Assembly (NCBI RefSeq): GCF_013375935.1
Contig: NZ_CP056117.1
Coordinates: forward strand, 2,170,001 to 2,234,000
From: Enterobacter cloacae
GTDB lineage: Bacteria; Pseudomonadota; Gammaproteobacteria; Enterobacterales; Enterobacteriaceae
DNA length: 64,000 nt
Reading direction: 5' to 3'
Part shown: positions 36,301 to 43,662 of the stretch, piece by piece
How the letters are laid out: each line of letters starts with the position of its first letter
Position numbering within the stretch: position 1 is the stretch's first letter
Program-made: the position numbers and the translations under genes
Notes under the pieces: model-generated
What the model was told of the DNA's origin: nothing
The model's input: the letters and a program-made list of their open reading frames with translations, nothing else
Database searches by the model: none

Positions 36301-38525
36301 TTTTCCGGGGCCAGCGGATCGGTGGTATCCGGCGCGTCGGCATAGCCAGACGGGCTGGTGTTGCCGCTGCCGTCGGTAGCCGTCACCTCAAGGGCTTCGC
36401 CGTTGGTCTGCGGTGGGGAAATCGGAATGGTGAAGGTGCCGTCCGGCCCCGCGGTGGCTTCGCCGATGATGGTACCGTCCGGCGCCCTGATCGTAATGGT
36501 GCTGTTTGGCTCGGCGGTGCCGCTGACGCTTCCACCGTTTTCTGCCACCACAAGGTTGCCCGGCGCGGCAGGCGCGGTGATATCCGCCGCGTTAACCACT
36601 GCCGGCTGGCTCTGGTTGCCTGCGGCATCGGACGCGACCACGGAAATAATCTCGCCGTTGGTTTGCGCAGGGTTCAGGTTGGCGACGTAGTTGCCGTTGC
36701 TGTCGGCGGTAGCTTCGCCGATTTTCAGCCCACTGTTGTTGGTGATAACGATTTTACTGCCCGGCTCGGCGGTACCGGTGATTTGCGTGCCTGCGGAATT
36801 GATCGTCGCTGCGGGCAGCGGAGGCGGCGTGAGATCGACGGTGAAGTTGATCGGCTGAGACATGCCGCTCTGGTTTCCTGCCGCATCGGTTTCGCGCAGG
36901 GTGATCGAGTGTGGCCCCTCCGCCAGCGGAGCGGCTGGCGTGATGCTCCACGTGCCGTCAGGCAGAACGGTGGTGCTGCCGATGGCAACGCCGTTATCGT
37001 AAATCGTGATGGTGCTGCCGGGTTCCCCTCTGCCCGTCAGCCGGGGCTGCGACTCGTCGGTAAACTGCCCGGCGGTAATCGCGCCTTTCAGCCCCCCGGT
37101 ATCGTCGTTAACGATAAATCCTGTCGGCGCTGCCGGGGTGGTGACGTCCACCGTCACGGTAAAGGCCGGCGAAGCCGGACCGGTGTTTCCGGCCACGTCG
37201 GTGGCGCGCACGGTCAGCTGGTGGCTGCCTTCGCTCAGGTTCACCGACGGCGTAAAGCTCCAGCTTCCGTTGCTGCCGACGACAGTCGTACCAATGGCAA
37301 CGCCGTTGTCATAGATGGTGATCGTAGAGCCGGCTTCTGCCGTGCCGGTAAGCTGTGGACGCGGGTCGTTGGTGGTGCTTCCGCTCCCGAGCGTGCCGGT
37401 ATTGGGCGCAACATCATCGGTAATGCCGGTGATAGCCGGGGCGCCCGGCGCGACCGTATCAACCACGAAGGTCACCGCCGTGGACGGCGGGCTGATATTG
37501 CCTGCGGCATCGGTTGCGGTGGTGGTAATCGAGTGGCTGCCTTCAGACAGGTTGGTTGCTGGGGTAAAGCTCCATTTCCCGCTGGCGTCGGCCGTGACGG
37601 TGCCGATCGGTTTGCCGTTGTCGTAGAAGGTAATGACGGTACCGGCTTCACTGATGCCGCTGAACGTCGGGCGTGCATCGTCGGTACGCTGTCCGTTGCT
37701 CAGCGGGCCCGCTTCGGTACCCACGCTGTCGGTAACGGTGACGATCTCCGGCGCATCCGGTGCGGTCAGATCCGGCGCGGTCACCTGGCCGCCCTGGCTG
37801 GCGTTTCCGGACGGATCGGTGGCGATGGCGGTAATTTTTTCGCCGTTGGTGAGCGGCGTACCGAGCTCAATGGTAAATTTCCCGTCGCTGCCCGCCTTGC
37901 CTGTCCCGACCGTGTTGCCATCGGCATCCTTCAGCGTGATGGTACTGCCAGGCTCGGCGCTGCCGGTAACGGTTTTGCCGTCCGGGGAGAATTGCAGGTT
38001 GGTTGGCGCGTCCGGTGGCGTGGTGTCAGGTTCGGTAGGGTTGCCCGGGCCCGGGCCCGGATTGCCGGGGTTCGGGTTATCGTCATCGTCGTCCCCGCCG
38101 CCTCCGCCGCCGGAGCCTGCCGCAATGGCGACCCCGCCTGCGACGGCCAGGCCGCCCAGCACCCATGGCCATACGGCTGCGCCGCCCGCGTCGCTCCCGG
38201 ATGCCGCCAGCAACGCGTCCGTGGAGGCGATGGATTCATAGGTGGCGGCACCGGTTGGATCCTCAATCCACCACAGCGCACCGTCGCTTTCCTGGAGCAC
38301 CAGCTGGCTCACGCCCTGCGCATCCGTGACGAAAAAATTCTTCAGGGTGATCACTTCGCCCGATTGCAGGGTAATCACCAGATCGTTTCCGCTGCGGGAG
38401 TAATCTGCGATGTCGGCTCGATCCACGTTAAGCTTAACGATTGAGGAATTATCGAGTGTTATCTGTGTCCCTTCCGTGGTCGTTTCCACGCCAGTTAATT
38501 TAGATATAACAGATATTTGGCTCAT
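27339..38525 (-). CDS. bapA: Giant biofilm-associated adhesin BapA
   Basis: 3,728 residues. Order: BapA prefix domain (about 1-85), hydrophobic stretch (VWPWVLGGLAVAGGVAIAAG, about 117-136), Gly6-Asp5 linker rich in Pro/Gly/Asn, then about 27 Ig-like modules by my count, each starting like DTTAPxxPxI and carrying TIYDNGVxIGT and ATDAAGNxS; about seven are a shorter ~85-residue type, the rest about 100. Three Bap-type domains with GxYGTLxIxxxGxYTYxL end near 3,600, followed by a type I secretion signal. No RTX nonapeptides. Salmonella BapA is the known counterpart, promoting biofilm. Exported by bapBCD just downstream. Confidence 0.93.
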   Translation of the reverse strand: MSQISVISKLTGVETTTEGTQITLDNSSIVKLNVDRADIADYSRSGNDLVITLQSGEVITLKNFFVTDAQGVSQLVLQESDGALWWIEDPTGAATYESIASTDALLAASGSDAGGAAVWPWVLGGLAVAGGVAIAAGSGGGGGGDDDDDNPNPGNPGPGPGNPTEPDTTPPDAPTNLQFSPDGKTVTGSAEPGSTITLKDADGNTVGTGKAGSDGKFTIELGTPLTNGEKITAIATDPSGNASQGGQVTAPDLTAPDAPEIVTVTDSVGTEAGPLSNGQRTDDARPTFSGISEAGTVITFYDNGKPIGTVTADASGKWSFTPATNLSEGSHSITTTATDAAGNISPPSTAVTFVVDTVAPGAPAITGITDDVAPNTGTLGSGSTTNDPRPQLTGTAEAGSTITIYDNGVAIGTTVVGSNGSWSFTPSVNLSEGSHQLTVRATDVAGNTGPASPAFTVTVDVTTPAAPTGFIVNDDTGGLKGAITAGQFTDESQPRLTGRGEPGSTITIYDNGVAIGSTTVLPDGTWSITPAAPLAEGPHSITLRETDAAGNQSGMSQPINFTVDLTPPPLPAATINSAGTQITGTAEPGSKIVITNNSGLKIGEATADSNGNYVANLNPAQTNGEIISVVASDAAGNQSQPAVVNAADITAPAAPGNLVVAENGGSVSGTAEPNSTITIRAPDGTIIGEATAGPDGTFTIPISPPQTNGEALEVTATDGSGNTSPSGYADAPDTTDPLAPENVVISPDGTTVTGTAEPGSTVTIRENGVKVGEAVADDEGNFSVELIPPKSNGEALTADATDAAGNTGPTAPFDAPDITAAQTPVITGVVDDAPGVTGSVSQNGLTNDKTPTINGTGEPGTTITLYSGTAEIGTAVVGPDGQWSITLEADLPDGGHVLTATAVDANNNLSGTSNTWSITVDTSAPAVPAITQVIDDVPDRTGPLDTNGTTNDTLPTLSGTGEPGTTVTIRLDGQDIGTASVNSAGAWTFTPDEPLEDGQHTFTVIASDAAGNASASSGGFTLTVDTTPPPAATIGAVSDNVGPVQLPLNSGDTTDDTLPQLQGTAPEGTTITIYDGTTLLGTAVLDGSGGWSFTPTTPLTDGPHSLTVHATDAAGNTTISPPFELAIDTTAPATPGIPDITVNPDGSTPGTALNPGETTRDTTPTLSGSGTPGDTVNIYDGGTKIGETEIDADGNWSWTPDDPLPDGTYDLSLTVTNQDSAGNESAPSTPVTITIDSDAPAAPGVPVVTDSVSQITGPVADGGSTNDPRPVLSGTGTPNDVITIYDQVGTGEPQAVGSVTVDGNGNWTWRPDANVGEGTHEYTATATDEAGNESAPSAGISITVDTVAADTPTISAIGGAQNGGSISDTTPTMGGTGTSGETVIVYNNGVEVARVPIVDGAWTYTLSAQTDGPLNITVAAVDGAGNLSPTSPLFTVTVDTQAPTVPQIDAVEGSLLANNVLYTRDGTPTLTGIGEPGSTVTVSVDGAPSPVVVVVQPDGTWSWTADPALADGAHTFSVAASDAAGNTSASSGDLSVTVDTQAPAAPENIAIAAQGTPLTGEAEDGVTVTVRDANGNIIGTGVATGGNFSIALSPAQLDTTTLEITATDAAGNEGPTTTFDVPDSPLILPAVPVITAINDDVDPVTGNVKDKTTNDTQPTLTGTADPGSVIAIYQDGVLVPLTSVVADANGNWSYTPLLPLAEGSHTFEVTATNLTTGATSGRSPVASVTVDLTDPTAPAIGAVTDDVGPVTGPVGDGQSTNDNRPTLTGTGTAGDTITVYSNGNPLGTVLVGPTGTWSYTPPALDDGSHTLTVTATDPAGNESAESAGITIVVDTVSTTPVIASVTDNAGNAATPVPSGDPTNDATPTLTGTAEPNSVVAIFDGTTQIGTVAADGTGAWTFTPETALGEGTHSFTVRATDPQGNVSQPSNAWSVEIDLTAPQVPTIATVSDNAPGGVTGPLTAGQVTNDATPTLSGTGQAGTTIHVLNNGVEIGTATVDGSGNWTFTPDPILPDGTYSLRVNASDEVGNVSANSPVFAFTVDTTGPAAPAVTSVIDDAAPGTGTIVTDGSTNDTRPTFTGTGEVGSTVHVIVDDVEIGTAVVNAQGTWTFTPTTELGEGPHAITFNATDAAGNTGPTSPAFNLTVDTSVPEAPAFTPATDDAGTVLGPVASGQSTDDTTPTLNGTAAANATITIYESGREVGTAVADANGVWSFTPGTLANGSHTWTATATDAAGNVSPASPGFTLVVDTAAPVAPVITQAIDDVGTVTGAIGAGQATNDTQPRLVGTSEPLATVNIYEGTTLVGTGTADANGNWTVDITAPLGDGPHTFTAEVTDQAGNTSDPSASFSLTVDTAPPALPVLTSITDDVGNAATPIASGGLTNDARPTLTGTAEAGATITIFDNGVQIGTAVATGGAWTFTPSTPLADGPHNLTFSATDAVGNASAQTGGYTINVDATAPVAPAITSIVDDVGSITGPVTGTNPTNDARPTLNGTAEANSTVRIYDGTTLIGTVTADANGSWTLPQTTVLAQGPHNLTVTATDAAGNTSAPSPVITLNVDLTPPPAPDGLAVIANGTLVTGTAEAGSTVTITTSTGTVLGTAVADGSGSFSATINPPQNGGESLIVYATDKAGNAGVTTSVIAPITTIPDAPVIATINDNVGTVTGNLTNGKTTDDTTPTLSGTAQPNATITLYNNGVVMGTVTADVNGSWSFTTPALSEGPHAFTATAGNGSGTSPISTPTTVIVDLTAPAAPTGTFNADGSVLTGSAEAGSTVTIRLADNSTVTATADSNGTWSYTFLNKQTEGQTLQITATDPAGNVSLPGSALAPVVPLSASTNVEELALTTTATVTNSQYSDYGFLLVGAVGNVLTLLGNDTAQVGFTVGSGGSADIAVNANATGAVLSLLNTLELVVQRFDAANNTWTTVVDTGQPQFADLLTLGATGVSLNLAGLANGQYRVLSYNTNLLATGSYTSLDVAVKETSAGTVSGDTSLAGNVITDVDPTAGSDNAPAGTTVTAVTNAQGTTTSVTADGTVIQGQYGTLTINLNGSYTYNLTNTSAAVIGRTENFTYTITHNGTSASANLVLSLGDGTTSSSIVAVDDTASLTFDTTVEAINNGASSQGGFTLVGINLGNTLGLNLLDDLANPIIYTVEEGTTRTMTVQASVGGVALASVFDLYIYKFNNATQTFEQMRVEPGWLRAPLLGGTSPQLTLNLPAGEYLFLLNTAAGITALTAYTLNVLQDHVYSVASVSETTTGDVLSDDVAPAGTLVTQVNGVAVNGSGLTQITGEYGTLSINAAGEYTYTLKSGVGADQISTPDTFVYTITAPDGSKDTASLNITPTARPMDAVNDVSSVMDVNSVHRTAAYSDTTVGSASWNAALLSSTQGSGTGTFVVDANTALHNVVLTFNVASLLSLGGLTVDWTLTNGTTTIRNSSFNGGLLLGGRATINLTGLDLEAGTYTLNYTGKMGPLAAGNITITPSVTGTSYSLSQFDATGTHTVDGNIFDGTGSAGAMDQLHSVDTRVSITGYDGVTTTLDPYSGSTQVNITGHYGTLAIAADGSYTYTLNPGVSFSSITSKEVFNYTLTDANGTKDTASLTINMAPKFVSSEHNDLISGTAYGDTLIYQVLNNTAGNATGGNITSAGGDHWTNFSLAQGDKIDIGDLLVGWNGSASTLGSYVSVSQSGGNTVISIDRDGTGAAYTKSTLVTLDNVQTTYDELVNQQHIIT

Positions 38526-39160
38526 ACAGTTATTACTCCAGCAGAGTTATTGGTTACGGCGTGTCAATCAAGGCCATCGTTTCTGAAGGGATGAGCGCGC
38601 TCCCGGCGAAAATACTGTTAAATAAACAGGATTTACCGTTACTTTCTTTAGCGCGAACGATGCCCGCCAGTATTAAAAGTGGCAACATCAGGGCGAAGCT
38701 AATTATTTACTCAAGAAACTGTTGTTTATTTATATATTTGCGATGTGTAAGCCTTATTATTTGTGCAGGTATGGGTTTATTTCGTTATGAAAATGATATA
38801 GCTATAAATGTCTGAATAAGCAAATTAAGTAACCGTAAACCCTGCGCTGCGATTGCAGGGGGAATTAATCAATAGCATGAATATATTTCGTTAGCTAAAA
38901 GGGCGCGGCGTAAAAGGGGTTTTGCGTAAGAGGTGCAACCTTTAAAACGGTGCGGGCGTGGCGAAAATATTATGAAAAATGTGCGGTAAATATATAATTC
39001 AGGTTAGGGTTAATGAGTGCTTAATGGCGATTTAAGTTAGGGTAAAATATCTACTGTATGATATATTTTAAATGTTCTCATTTATAAAATATATTTTTAT
39101 ACGCAGGTAAAATTCTGCTACTCAAAAAATAAATTATTTCTTTATCACATTTAACAAATA
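38526..39160. promoter_or_regulatory. AT-rich region upstream of bapA
   Basis: About 635 bp, markedly AT-richer than the flanks, between bapA and the small ORF terminator. It should contain the bapA promoter on the minus strand. A hairpin CCCTGC / GCAGGG (38840-38860) is the only local structure I see. An 84-codon open frame at 38561-38815 on the plus strand has low-complexity AT-driven composition and no good Shine-Dalgarno, so I do not call it. The region is a likely target for nucleoid proteins such as H-NS. Confidence 0.4.
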
Positions 39161-39182
39161 AAAGGCCGCAGGCGTGGCCTTT
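39161..39182 (-). terminator. Rho-independent terminator of the small ORF
   Basis: On the minus strand AAAGGCC-ACGCCTGC-GGCCTTT is followed by TATTTG; stem of 7 bp, loop 8 nt. It lies 16 bp after the stop of the small ORF at 39198-39281. Confidence 0.7.
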
Positions 39183-39197
39183 ATGAAGTATCAGGCC

Positions 39198-39281
39198 TTA
39201 ACCGAAAGGGATGATGCCGATTTCAATGAGGGCGGCTAATGTCAAAAGAATAAAGAGGATAACGACTATGGGTCTGTACAT
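39198..39281 (-). CDS. Probable 27-residue single-helix membrane protein
   Basis: ATG at 39281 to TAA at 39198. The peptide begins MYRPIVVILFILL and ends EIGIIPFG: a charged start, then one continuous hydrophobic helix. AAGGA lies about 12 nt upstream, rather distant, and a rho-independent terminator follows 16 bp after the stop. That combination resembles stress-induced small membrane proteins of enterobacteria, but I do not recognise a named family. The 140 bp between its start and the LysR stop would hold its promoter. Confidence 0.5.
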   Translation of the reverse strand: MYRPIVVILFILLTLAALIEIGIIPFG

Positions 39282-39421
39282 TTTTTAAGGTTCCATCCTT
39301 GAGTGAAGTCCTGGCCATCGCGTCCGTTTTCATTTTCCACGGTGACGACGTGCTGTCGTTGATGCTTATCAAAGGGAGGCGGTAGATTAAGGAAAATCTG
39401 TATGCCGGGGTGCGATCCGTC

Positions 39422-40339
39422 CTACCGCAGAGCAGGGGGCGCGGCAGGGGCCTGTCGCCACTGGCGGATGTGCTCGATCAGCGCCCTGAGCTTGGGGGCC
39501 ATATTGTGACGCTGGGGGAAATAGAGATAAAAGCCGGGAAAAGAGGGAAGGTACGCATCCAGCAGGGAAACCAGCTGTCCTGATTCGAGATACGGCGTGA
39601 AGGTGTCCTCCGTGGCAAAGGTTATGCCGCCGCCGGCCAGCGCGAGGCTGAGCATAAGGCGCAGATCGTTAGTGGCGATCTGCGGCTCAATCGCCACATC
39701 GAACGGCACGCCAGCCTCCTCAAACTCCCAGCGATAGGGAGCAACGTCCGGGGAAGGGCGCCACCCGATGCACCTGTGCGCAACCAGCTCGCGGGGGTGT
39801 TCGGGCGCGCCGCGCGTCGCCAGATAGGAGGGGGAGGCCACCACCCGTTCACGCTGCTGCCCCGTAAGGGGAACGGCAATCATGTCTTTTTCAATCACCT
39901 CGCCCAGCCTCACCCCGGCGTCGTATCCCGCCGCCACGATATCGAACTCCTCGTCCGACACGAAGATATCAAGCGAGACCTCAGGATGCGCTGCCGCAAA
40001 CGATGCGAGCAGCGGGCCGGAAAGAAATGCTTCCGCAATTGAGGTGACCGCGATCCTGAGCTGACCGCGCGGCGTGCTGTCCGACACCGCATCGTCAAAG
40101 GCCGCCTCAATATTGGCGATGGGCCCCTGCAGCGCGTTACGCAGCCGTTCGCCCGCTTCGGTGAGGCTTACCGAGCGCGTGGTGCGCATCACCAGCAGGG
40201 TTTGAAGCCCGTCTTCAAGACGTCTGATTCCCTGGCTGACGGCGGAGCGGGTGATGCCCAGCCGCCCGGCGGCAGCGCTGAAGCTGCGCTCCTCGGCGAC
40301 CGCCAGGAAAAGCGGTAATAAATTCAGATCGATTTTCAT
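39422..40339 (-). CDS. LysR-type regulator
   Basis: 305 residues; helix-turn-helix at about residues 18-42 (SFSAAAGRLGITRSAVSQGI), effector domain of the branch with DAGVRLGEVIEKDMIAVPL. Divergent from an SDR gene across 98 bp, so that gene is the probable target. Inducer unknown. Confidence 0.85.
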   Translation of the reverse strand: MKIDLNLLPLFLAVAEERSFSAAAGRLGITRSAVSQGIRRLEDGLQTLLVMRTTRSVSLTEAGERLRNALQGPIANIEAAFDDAVSDSTPRGQLRIAVTSIAEAFLSGPLLASFAAAHPEVSLDIFVSDEEFDIVAAGYDAGVRLGEVIEKDMIAVPLTGQQRERVVASPSYLATRGAPEHPRELVAHRCIGWRPSPDVAPYRWEFEEAGVPFDVAIEPQIATNDLRLMLSLALAGGGITFATEDTFTPYLESGQLVSLLDAYLPSFPGFYLYFPQRHNMAPKLRALIEHIRQWRQAPAAPPALR

Positions 40340-40437
40340 TGTTTAATATCGCTAACCAGTGAGTCCAGTAAAGGCAGGATACAAGAAACAATGGTGCGTA
40401 TCTATTATCACTCTGAACTCAACTGAAGGAGCACACC

Positions 40438-41160
40438 ATGAACAAAGTCATCTTAATTACCGGTGCATCAAGCGGCATCGGAGAAGGTATTGCCAGAGAG
40501 CTGGGCAAGGCGGGCGCGAAGGTTTTTCTGGGAGCGCGCAGGCTGGATCGCATTCACGCCCTGGCCGATGAAATCCGCAGCGCAGGAGGGGAGGCAGAGG
40601 CCCAGGTATTGGACGTGACCAGCCGCCAGTCGATGGTCGCCTTCGTTCAGGCAGCACGGGAAAAGTGGGGCCGGATTGACGTGCTTATTAACAACGCGGG
40701 CATTATGCCTCTTTCCCCGCTCGCGGCGGGCAAGCAGGATGAGTGGGAGCGCACCATTGACGTGAATATCAAGGGCGTGCTGTGGGGAATTGGCGCGGTT
40801 CTGCCGATTATGGAAGCCCAGAACGCGGGGCAGATTATCAATATCGGCTCGATTGGCGCCTTGTCCGTCGTGCCCACGGCCGCCGTTTACTGCGCGACCA
40901 AATTTGCGGTGCGGGCCATTTCCGATGGTTTACGCCAGGAAAGTTCGAACATCCGCGTGACCTGCGTCAACCCTGGGGTGGTGGAAAGCGAACTGGCCTC
41001 AACCATTACGCACGAGGAAACCATGGCGGCGATGGATGCGTATCGCGCGATTGCCCTTAAGCCGGCTGATATCGCCCGCGCCGTGCGTCACATCATCGAG
41101 GCGCCTGAGAGCGTCGATACAACCGAAATCACCATCAGACCTACGGCATCTGCGAACTAG
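40438..41160 (+). CDS. SDR-family oxidoreductase
   Basis: 240 residues of classical SDR plan: TGASSGIGEGIA cofactor motif (residues 8-19), NNAGIMPLS near 87, Ser in NIGSIGALS and the catalytic pair YCATK about residue 152. NADP-dependent reduction of an unknown carbonyl is likely. AAGGAG precedes the ATG. Controlled presumably by the divergent LysR gene. A paralogous SDR lies convergently just downstream. Confidence 0.87.
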   Translation: MNKVILITGASSGIGEGIARELGKAGAKVFLGARRLDRIHALADEIRSAGGEAEAQVLDVTSRQSMVAFVQAAREKWGRIDVLINNAGIMPLSPLAAGKQDEWERTIDVNIKGVLWGIGAVLPIMEAQNAGQIINIGSIGALSVVPTAAVYCATKFAVRAISDGLRQESSNIRVTCVNPGVVESELASTITHEETMAAMDAYRAIALKPADIARAVRHIIEAPESVDTTEITIRPTASAN

Positions 41161-41163
41161 CGC

Positions 41164-41191
41164 AGCGGGTCAGGCGCCAGCCTGACCCGCT
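41164..41191. terminator. Bidirectional terminator between two SDR genes
   Basis: 12-bp perfect stem AGCGGGTCAGGC / GCCTGACCCGCT with a GCCA loop, followed by TT on the plus strand, filling the 39-bp gap between convergent genes. Confidence 0.75.
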
Positions 41192-41199
41192 TTACCCTC

Positions 41200-41946
41200 T
41201 TACCACGGCTGTTCGGTTGGCATAATAAACAGCTCCGCCACGTCCACATGTTCCGGTGCCTGCAGCACGTAAAGAATCGAGTCGGCGATATCGTCGGCCT
41301 TCAGGAACGTCATCTTCTCCTTCAGCTGTTCCATCTGCGCGCGATAGTTTTCATCGCTGATATGCTCGAACAGTTCACTTTCCACGGCACCCGGCTGGAG
41401 CGAGGTGACGCGAATGTTGAACTGGGGCGCCAGCTCCATTCGCAAAATATCCGAGAAGGCGGCAACCGCGTGCTTCGTCGCGCAGTACACGCCAAGCCCG
41501 GGAAAGGTTTTGCGCCCGGCGATCGACGAGGTATTGATGATATGCCCAGACCGCTGCGACTGCATTATCGGCAGCACGGCCGCCACGGTGTTAAACAGCC
41601 CTTTTACGTTTACGTCGACCATACGGTGCCACTCGTCAACCCGGAGGCTGGCGATATCCGAAATCGGCATCAGCCCGGCGTTATTAAAGGCGATATCAAT
41701 ATGGCCATAGCGCTTGTGCAGTGCCGCCACCCCTTCATTCACCGAGGCCGGGTCAGTGACGTCCATGGCCAGCGCCATGGCTTCGCCGCCGGCAGCCTCA
41801 ATTTCAGACGCCAGCGCCTGAAGGCGATCCAGACGGCGGGCAGCGAGACCAACCTTGACGCCCTGTTCCGCTAATTTTTTGGCCGTGGAGGCTCCGATTC
41901 CGCTTGATGCACCGGTGATGAGCGCGACTTTACCTTTGAGTTCCAT
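41200..41946 (-). CDS. SDR-family oxidoreductase
   Basis: 248 residues; TGASSGIGASTA (residues 12-23), NNAGLMPIS near 90, NTSSIAG and YCATK about 157. Close in plan to the SDR at 40438, suggesting an old duplication, but here on the opposite strand. Substrate unknown. May be regulated with the AraC gene 101 bp upstream on the same strand. Confidence 0.87.
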   Translation of the reverse strand: MELKGKVALITGASSGIGASTAKKLAEQGVKVGLAARRLDRLQALASEIEAAGGEAMALAMDVTDPASVNEGVAALHKRYGHIDIAFNNAGLMPISDIASLRVDEWHRMVDVNVKGLFNTVAAVLPIMQSQRSGHIINTSSIAGRKTFPGLGVYCATKHAVAAFSDILRMELAPQFNIRVTSLQPGAVESELFEHISDENYRAQMEQLKEKMTFLKADDIADSILYVLQAPEHVDVAELFIMPTEQPW

Positions 41947-42047
41947 AACCGATCCTCTTGAGAGTTAATTTCAACGCTTCAGAAAGAACGTCTGAAGCAC
42001 GGGTCAATAATGGCTCTTTCGGGCGGTCGCTTCGCGCGGGCTTTTGC

Positions 42048-42929
42048 TCAAACTGTCGGGCTTTTGCTGCGAACGGCATCGCGGCGATAGTGGGAGGGCG
42101 TCACGCCGTTATGCCTGAGGAACACGGCAGCAAAGTGGCTGGGGCTGGTGTAACCGACGTTCAGCGCAATATTGATAATGGAATCATCGCTTTCCGACAG
42201 CATGCGACGCGCCTCCTCCATGCGTAGCCGGATAAAATAGTGGGAAGGTGAAAGCCCGGTAGACTGTTTGAAGGCGCGGCTGAAGTGGTATTCGCTAAGC
42301 TCGGTCAGCGTCGCCAGCCGTGCCAGGTCAAACGGCTGGGCCAGCCCTTCGCGCATTGCCGTGAAGACCCGGTGCAGCTTAAACGCCTGCAGGCCCCCGC
42401 TGTGTCGTGTCGTACGCGTGCCGTAGGTGCGGATCAGGTGTACCGCCAGCGCCTGCGCGATGCCCTGGATAAACGGGCCGCTGGGTGGATTTTGCAGATA
42501 CAGCTCCTGGCGTATCTGCTCCAGCAGGGCGGACAGCGTTTCGTCGCGCGCGCCGGAGACTTCCCGCAGCTCGTATTCCTGCATCATGGCCACTCCCATA
42601 TAAACATGCATAACGACGAACGGCGCGTCTGGCCCGGCGCGCCACCGCATTTCAGTGGGAGAGGCCGCCGTCGTGAGAAAGAAATCCCCTGCGCTAACGC
42701 GGTTAGATAGCCACGGTTCACCGGGGGAACGCTCCTCCACGACGGCCTGGCCGGAGAGGATCCAGACGATAAAAGGCTCCGGCACCGCCGGAATAATGAC
42801 GTTTTCCTGCTCGTGCCTGCGCGCCAGAATTTGCACGAATACGTCCCGGGAGGATTGCGCCCGATGCTCCCTGAGCAGCCTGCCGGGAAGGTATTCTTCA
42901 AACGTCTCTGCGGAAGTACGCTGCGTCAT
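42048..42929 (-). CDS. AraC-family regulator with cupin sensor
   Basis: 293 residues. N-terminal cupin-like sensor (about 25-180) and C-terminal AraC helix-turn-helix pair (about 190-285; FDLARLATLTELSEYHFSRAFKQ and NIALNVGYTSPSHFAAVF). Sits between an NAD(P)-binding oxidoreductase gene (19 bp upstream) and an SDR gene on the same strand, so it may control one or both. Confidence 0.85.
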   Translation of the reverse strand: MTQRTSAETFEEYLPGRLLREHRAQSSRDVFVQILARRHEQENVIIPAVPEPFIVWILSGQAVVEERSPGEPWLSNRVSAGDFFLTTAASPTEMRWRAGPDAPFVVMHVYMGVAMMQEYELREVSGARDETLSALLEQIRQELYLQNPPSGPFIQGIAQALAVHLIRTYGTRTTRHSGGLQAFKLHRVFTAMREGLAQPFDLARLATLTELSEYHFSRAFKQSTGLSPSHYFIRLRMEEARRMLSESDDSIINIALNVGYTSPSHFAAVFLRHNGVTPSHYRRDAVRSKSPTV

Positions 42930-42948
42930 CTTTATTCGTTACCCTTTG

Positions 42949-43554
42949 CTATGCCAGTTGTACCAGGTTTACCGCCGGAAGAGGCCCTCCGGGGAACTGT
43001 TGAAGCGTACCGCCAACCTCCAGGCTGCCTAAATCGATGGTTGCGAAACCCAGCTGCCCGGCCAGCGCGATGACCTCCGCCTTCGCATCAGCATGGTCTC
43101 CGGAGATAAAGACGACGCGACGGCCGCCCGCCTGCGCCGGATCCTGAGCCAGCACCCCGGCAAGCAGGGTGTTGAAGGCTTTGACCACGCGCGCCCCCGG
43201 AGCCCAGCGGGTGACGACCTGACTTGAGTTTTTCCCGCCCAGCTCAGCCAGCCTGTAGCCAGGCAAAAGCACCGGGTTGGTGGCGTCAATCAGGATACGC
43301 CCCGCCCAGCTGATGCCGCTTAACGCGGCTTCGGTTTTGTCCCAGTTGGTGCTGACAAAAACGATATCGGCTTCGGCGGCCTGGCGTACGGTGCCGGCAC
43401 GTGCCCCGCGGCCCAGTCTCTCAACCACGTCGGCCAGGCTTTCCGGCCCGCGGCTGTTGCTAAGAATAACGTTTATCCCCGCGTTAACCAGCTGCCCCGC
43501 AAAAGCTTGCCCGATAGCGCCAGCGCCGATAATACCCACAGTTGTTGTTTTCAT
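42949..43554 (-). CDS. NADP-dependent oxidoreductase, F420 reductase-like fold
   Basis: 201 residues. N-terminal Rossmann motif GIIGAGAIGQAFAG (about 7-20), the binding segment VILSNSRGPESL near residue 40, and DATNPV with KAFNTL typical of the NpdG/YohF-like family (Pfam F420_oxidored). In bacteria lacking F420 such proteins act on other substrates, unknown here. Divergent from a LysR gene by 108 bp. Confidence 0.82.
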   Translation of the reverse strand: MKTTTVGIIGAGAIGQAFAGQLVNAGINVILSNSRGPESLADVVERLGRGARAGTVRQAAEADIVFVSTNWDKTEAALSGISWAGRILIDATNPVLLPGYRLAELGGKNSSQVVTRWAPGARVVKAFNTLLAGVLAQDPAQAGGRRVVFISGDHADAKAEVIALAGQLGFATIDLGSLEVGGTLQQFPGGPLPAVNLVQLA

Positions 43555-43662
43555 GCTGAATTTCCTTCAATGAAGAGTAGTGAACGTGCAGAGAGAGTAG
43601 TAATCTTTGACCTATCTGAATAGCCTATATAATTAGATGGAATCCATCTGCCGGAGCGATAC

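Noticed and set aside
35838-38444. Long plus-strand open frame of 868 codons antisense to bapA, and several shorter ones
   Set aside because: They arise from the high-GC, repetitive codon pattern of the Ig-like modules on the other strand; composition is Arg/Gly/Val-rich with no family signature.
27339-38525. RTX calcium-binding repeats at the BapA C-terminus
   Set aside because: No GGxGxDxUx-type nonapeptide series is visible; the secretion signal region resembles other Bap/Lap adhesins without it.
38561-38815. 84-codon frame upstream of bapA
   Set aside because: AT-driven composition, no good Shine-Dalgarno, no family resemblance; better read as promoter region.
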